Shown here: positions 61,369 through 64,000 of the stretch, in pieces
Layout: every line of letters begins with the position of its first letter
Position numbering within the stretch: position 1 is the stretch's first letter
The notes under the pieces: generated by a model
Seen by the model: the letters and a program-made list of their open reading frames with translations, nothing else
The model's database searches: none
What the model was told of the DNA's origin: nothing
Assembly: GCA_017983695.1 (NCBI GenBank)
Contig: JAGOAX010000015.1
Span: 1-64,000 of the forward strand
Length of the DNA stretch: 64,000 nt
Source of the DNA: Ferruginibacter sp.
GTDB lineage: Bacteria; Bacteroidota; Bacteroidia; Chitinophagales; Chitinophagaceae
Direction of reading: 5' to 3'
Position numbers and translations under genes: made by a program

Positions 61369-61387
61369 TGAGTGAATATTCACTCAC
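61368..61387 (+). promoter_or_regulatory. Perfect 20-bp palindrome: probable TetR operator
   Basis: GTGAGTGAATATTCACTCAC is its own reverse complement. It starts on the last base of the TACATTTG box and covers the likely transcription start. Its TGAnTGA...TCAnTCA form is usual for TetR-family operators, and the unit downstream encodes a TetR protein. Confidence 0.85.
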
Positions 61388-61407
61388 TATAATTAAAACC
61401 AAAAACC

Positions 61408-61821
61408 ATGAATGGGAAAAACAACATTGCCATCGGGTTCCTTACAATGGGAGCTTTTATGGCTTACGGATTCCTCCTAATTTATTTAAGGGACTTCGCA
61501 CCAGGCAAAGCAGAGTGGGTAAACTCTTATAGTACCGGAAAGCACTTTGAGAGCAGGCTGGCTCATGTGCATGGCAACCTCTTTGCCTTCCTGAATATCC
61601 TTATCGGTTATTTATTACTGCACTTTAGAGATAAACTTAAAAACGTTAAAGCTATTTCCTGGCTTGCCCTAACTGGGTTACTGATGCCGATAGGCATTTT
61701 ATCTGAAGTATACTTCGGCTTGCCCCCAATTTTTGTTTTAATAGGCGCAATAGCTATGACAGCTTCTGTAATATGGCTTGGCATTTCTTTTTATAAAATA
61801 AGACTTAGCAGTGCAGTTTAG
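61408..61821 (+). CDS. Hypothetical four-helix membrane protein
   Basis: The 137-residue protein has four helices (about residues 8-26, 48-69, 80-98 and 105-127) with a striking RLAHVHGNLFAF at the second helix. The His pair would allow metal or haem binding. It is the first gene of a six-gene operon and lies under both the dyad site and the TetR palindrome. The family is not recognised. Confidence 0.7.
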   Translation: MNGKNNIAIGFLTMGAFMAYGFLLIYLRDFAPGKAEWVNSYSTGKHFESRLAHVHGNLFAFLNILIGYLLLHFRDKLKNVKAISWLALTGLLMPIGILSEVYFGLPPIFVLIGAIAMTASVIWLGISFYKIRLSSAV

Positions 61822-61877
61822 CGTGATGTAATAAATAAGATAGTAACAATCAATAGTAAAACTTAAAAAATCGCAAC

Positions 61878-62357
61878 ATGAAAAATTTAAATGCAATTGG
61901 ACTTGATAGCGCCAAAGCAGCACAATTAGCTGAAAAGCTGAATGAATTGCTGGCTAACTATTCTCTTTTTTATCAAAACACAAGAGGCTACCACTGGAAT
62001 ATTAAAGGAGAAAAGTTTTTTGAACTCCATTTAAAATTTGAAGAACTGTATAACGATTTATTGTTGAAAGTTGATGAGGTTGCCGAAAGGATTTTAACTC
62101 TGGGGCATTCACCCAATCACAATTATTCTGATTACAGAAAATCTTCAAAAATTACAGAAAGCACTAAGGTATCGCATGGCATCACGGCGGTTAAAGAAAT
62201 TTTAAACTCTTTTCAAACAGTAATTCTGCTGCAACGGGAAATACTTTCCTTATCAGCAGATGCCGGTGATGAAGGAACCAATGCATTAATGAGTGACTAT
62301 ATCAGGATGCAGGAAAAATTAGTTTGGATGTATTCGGCTTTCCTGAATGATAAATAG
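61878..62357 (+). CDS. dps: Dps-family DNA-protecting mini-ferritin
   Basis: The 159-residue protein is a Dps: the ferroxidase residues are in TRGYHWNIKGEKFFELHLKFEELYND (split as TRGYHWNIKG and EKFFELHLKFEELYND), with further acidic residues in VDEVAERI. Dps dodecamers store iron, use H2O2 as oxidant and shield DNA. Its position after the dioxygenase genes, in the same regulon, ties it to oxidative and sulfur stress. Confidence 0.92.
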   Translation: MKNLNAIGLDSAKAAQLAEKLNELLANYSLFYQNTRGYHWNIKGEKFFELHLKFEELYNDLLLKVDEVAERILTLGHSPNHNYSDYRKSSKITESTKVSHGITAVKEILNSFQTVILLQREILSLSADAGDEGTNALMSDYIRMQEKLVWMYSAFLNDK

Positions 62358-62408
62358 ACTTTCAAATAAGACTGATTGGGAAATAATATTTACAAGTAAT
62401 ACAGTGTT

Positions 62409-62990
62409 ATGGAAATTAAAGAACGACAATTGGAAATTATTGAAGCTGCCGGAGAAATCTTAACAGAATCTGGCCTTGCCGGGCTTACTATAAAAAATCT
62501 TGCTGTAAAAATGGGTTTTGTGGAGAGTGCCCTTTACCGTCATTTTAAGGGCAAAGAAGAAATCATCGTTACCATGCTTCAATACCTTGCTGCAGATATG
62601 GACAAAAGGCTTACGGCCTGTGTCGCAAAATTGGATGACCCTGTGGAAAAACTGAAAGCCGTATTCAATAACCAGTTTGATTATTTTGAAAAACATCCTC
62701 ATTTCCTGGTAGCTGTATTCTCCGAAGGGCTGCTGGAAGAAAGTAAAAAAATCAATGCTGCCATTATGCAGATCATGGCAACAAAAAGAAAACACCTTTT
62801 ACCAATTATAAAGCAGGGTCAACATGAAGGTATTATTGAAACATCTGCATCGGCAGAAGATATACTGCATATCATAATGGGAAGTTTCCGGCTGCACATG
62901 CTGCAGTGGCGGATAACTGCATTCTCATTTGATTTAAAACAAAAGGGAAATAAACTGATGGGGAGCATATTGGCTTTAATAAAAGTATAA
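62409..62990 (+). CDS. TetR/AcrR-family repressor
   Basis: The 193-residue protein has the TetR N-terminal helix-turn-helix (AGLTIKNLAVKMGFVESALYRHF, split as AGLTIKNLAVKMG and FVESALYRHF) and a helical ligand-binding domain. Being inside the operon whose promoter carries a perfect 20-bp palindrome, it is very probably autoregulatory. The inducer is unknown; a sulfur or oxidant-related ligand is possible. Confidence 0.92.
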   Translation: MEIKERQLEIIEAAGEILTESGLAGLTIKNLAVKMGFVESALYRHFKGKEEIIVTMLQYLAADMDKRLTACVAKLDDPVEKLKAVFNNQFDYFEKHPHFLVAVFSEGLLEESKKINAAIMQIMATKRKHLLPIIKQGQHEGIIETSASAEDILHIIMGSFRLHMLQWRITAFSFDLKQKGNKLMGSILALIKV

Positions 62991-62995
62991 ACTAT

Positions 62996-63403
62996 ATGAA
63001 ATATACAATTCTGAAAATAACAGCCATTGCATTACTGCTGTTTGCCCTGCTTACATTGTTTCTCAGCAGCTCTGTAATCTTCAACCTGTTTGGTATCAGG
63101 GCCAAAGAAGGTAACTATGTACCTCTTGTTGTGTGGGCAAATTTCATCAGCAGTATTTTATACCTGGCTGCTGCGTATGGGTTATTTAAAATGAAAAAGT
63201 GGTCAGTTTGGTTGTTGGCAATATCAGTGGTTATTCTTGTAGCAGCTTTTATTGGATTGAAGTTACATATTAGCGAAGGCGGGTTGTATGAAGTTAAAAC
63301 CGTAAACGCAATGATATTTCGTATCGGCTTAACTGCACTCTTAGCAGTTGCATCATATTTTTTATTACAAAACAAACAATTATCTAAAAATGAAAAGATT
63401 TAA
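62996..63403 (+). CDS. Hypothetical four-helix membrane protein
   Basis: The 135-residue protein has about four helices (residues 6-30, 42-62, 67-88 and 104-123) and small loops. No family is recognised. It begins 5 bases after the TetR gene and overlaps the next gene by 14 bases, so it belongs to the operon. Confidence 0.65.
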   Translation: MKYTILKITAIALLLFALLTLFLSSSVIFNLFGIRAKEGNYVPLVVWANFISSILYLAAAYGLFKMKKWSVWLLAISVVILVAAFIGLKLHISEGGLYEVKTVNAMIFRIGLTALLAVASYFLLQNKQLSKNEKI

Positions 63404-63863
63404 ATTTTTATTGCCTGTTACACTTCTTGCATTATTTGCCTGTAATAGCCAGGAAGGTCAAAAAGTAGAAAATGAAGACAATCAGCAAAAGACAGAAATG
63501 AAGGATAAACAAAAGGATGACAAAGATGAGCATGAAGAAACTGCTGGCAAAGTACAGTTAGATAATGGGAAAAAGTGGAAGGCTAATACCGAAACCATTA
63601 TCGGTATCAGCAATATGGCATCTCTTGTACAAAACGGCATTGCCGGTAAAATGGAAGCTGTAAAACTTAATGATTCGTTGCAGACAGAATTTAAAACAAT
63701 TTTTGACAAGTGTACCATGACCGGAGAGTCTCATAATCAGTTGCATAATTTTTTGATTCCGCTTAAAGGTCAACTGGAAAAATTAAAAGCTGGTAACACA
63801 GATGCAGTGACCCTGAAAGAAATGCAGGAATACCTTTTAACCTTTAAAAACTATTTTGAATGA
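63390..63863 (+). CDS. Hypothetical lipoprotein
   Basis: From the ATG at 63390 the 157-residue product has a lipobox (LFAC, Cys near residue 17). A very acidic and lysine-rich, coiled-coil-like linker follows (about 20-50), then a helical domain. The preferred ATG overlaps the end of the preceding gene; an earlier frame start at 63348 has no signal peptide at its N-terminus. No family is recognised. Confidence 0.7.
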   Translation: MKRFKFLLPVTLLALFACNSQEGQKVENEDNQQKTEMKDKQKDDKDEHEETAGKVQLDNGKKWKANTETIIGISNMASLVQNGIAGKMEAVKLNDSLQTEFKTIFDKCTMTGESHNQLHNFLIPLKGQLEKLKAGNTDAVTLKEMQEYLLTFKNYFE

Positions 63864-64000
63864 ACATAAAAGATTTGCATACAAAACTAAAACCCGTTTC
63901 CGCTATCCCTCATTTTAAAGCAGAAGAAGGAAATGTAACGGCTATTCAAATTTTGAATAACCAATTATTAAAAGAACATACAACAAAAATGCCTGCCCTT
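63860..64000 (+). CDS. Start of a gene cut by the window, cupin-like small protein
   Basis: ATG at 63860 overlaps the preceding stop (ATGA), and the frame stays open to the window end (47 codons). The visible N-terminus (MNIKDLHTKLKP.., then LLKEHTTKMPAL) resembles the start of small cupin-domain proteins, where KEHxxxxPAL leads into the metal-binding region. This cannot be confirmed without the rest. Confidence 0.35.
   Translation, partial: MNIKDLHTKLKPVSAIPHFKAEEGNVTAIQILNNQLLKEHTTKMPAL

Noticed and set aside
1..64000. tRNA, rRNA, CRISPR array, riboswitch or prophage
   Set aside because: I looked for T-loop text such as GGTTCGAATCC, regularly spaced direct repeats, known switch cores and phage structural or integrase genes and saw none.

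Overview
The window reads as chromosomal DNA of a Bacteroidota bacterium, most likely of the family Chitinophagaceae. The basis is an AT-rich genome, start codons with no obvious Shine-Dalgarno sequences, several promoters with the Bacteroidota-type -7 element TAnnTTTG, a TonB-dependent beta-barrel receptor, a bacillithiol gene (bshC), secreted BNR-repeat proteins and many four-helix membrane proteins of unknown function. No tRNA, rRNA, CRISPR array, prophage or complete insertion sequence is seen.

Layout. 1-3.2 kb: the end of a membrane-anchored winged-helix regulator and an outer-membrane receptor. 3.3-7.8 kb: a minus-strand accessory block (a lipoprotein, a class II Fic protein between two imperfect 107-bp repeats, and a translationally coupled NAD-kinase-like/SPFH pair). 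7.9-15.1 kb: mostly housekeeping minus-strand genes (hydrolase, aat, methyltransferase, ABC protein, surE). 15.2-21.8 kb: two tandem 1.1-kilo-residue secreted BNR/sortilin-like paralogues. 22-24.2 kb: an S24-type repressor with its own two-site operator, a DinB-like protein and ssb. 24.3-33.9 kb: transporters (APC, dicarboxylate symporter, MFS, Nramp-Usp fusion under an MntR-type repressor), a DedA protein and a GT9 transferase. 34-45 kb: RidA, CYTH, an alpha-glucan phosphorylase homologue lacking the expected PLP lysine, an SGNH lipoprotein, a flotillin-like SPFH protein, a serine hydrolase, a thioesterase, an MFS carrier and bshC. 45.2-46.7 kb: a pentapeptide protein and small membrane proteins. 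47-55.7 kb: purE and purK, separated by an RND tripartite efflux operon and a kptA/hypothetical pair.

55.8-64 kb is the most interesting part. It holds a TauE-type exporter and a TPMT-like methyltransferase, a 1-Cys peroxiredoxin, two tandem persulfide-dioxygenase/rhodanese fusions of CstB type, and a six-gene operon with a Dps ferritin and a TetR regulator. All five transcription units carry the same upstream architecture: a GTAAC-N4-GTWAC-like dyad 22-23 bp in front of a -7 element. That is what one activator of the Crp/Fnr type bound near -41.5 would need. The unit led by the 61408 gene also has a perfect 20-bp palindrome over its promoter, probably the operator of the TetR protein it encodes. 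Together these genes look like a co-ordinated sulfide/persulfide and oxidative-stress defence regulon, and the bacillithiol gene elsewhere in the window would supply a matching low-molecular-weight thiol. Functions are inferred from sequence families and motifs recognised by eye; no searches were run.
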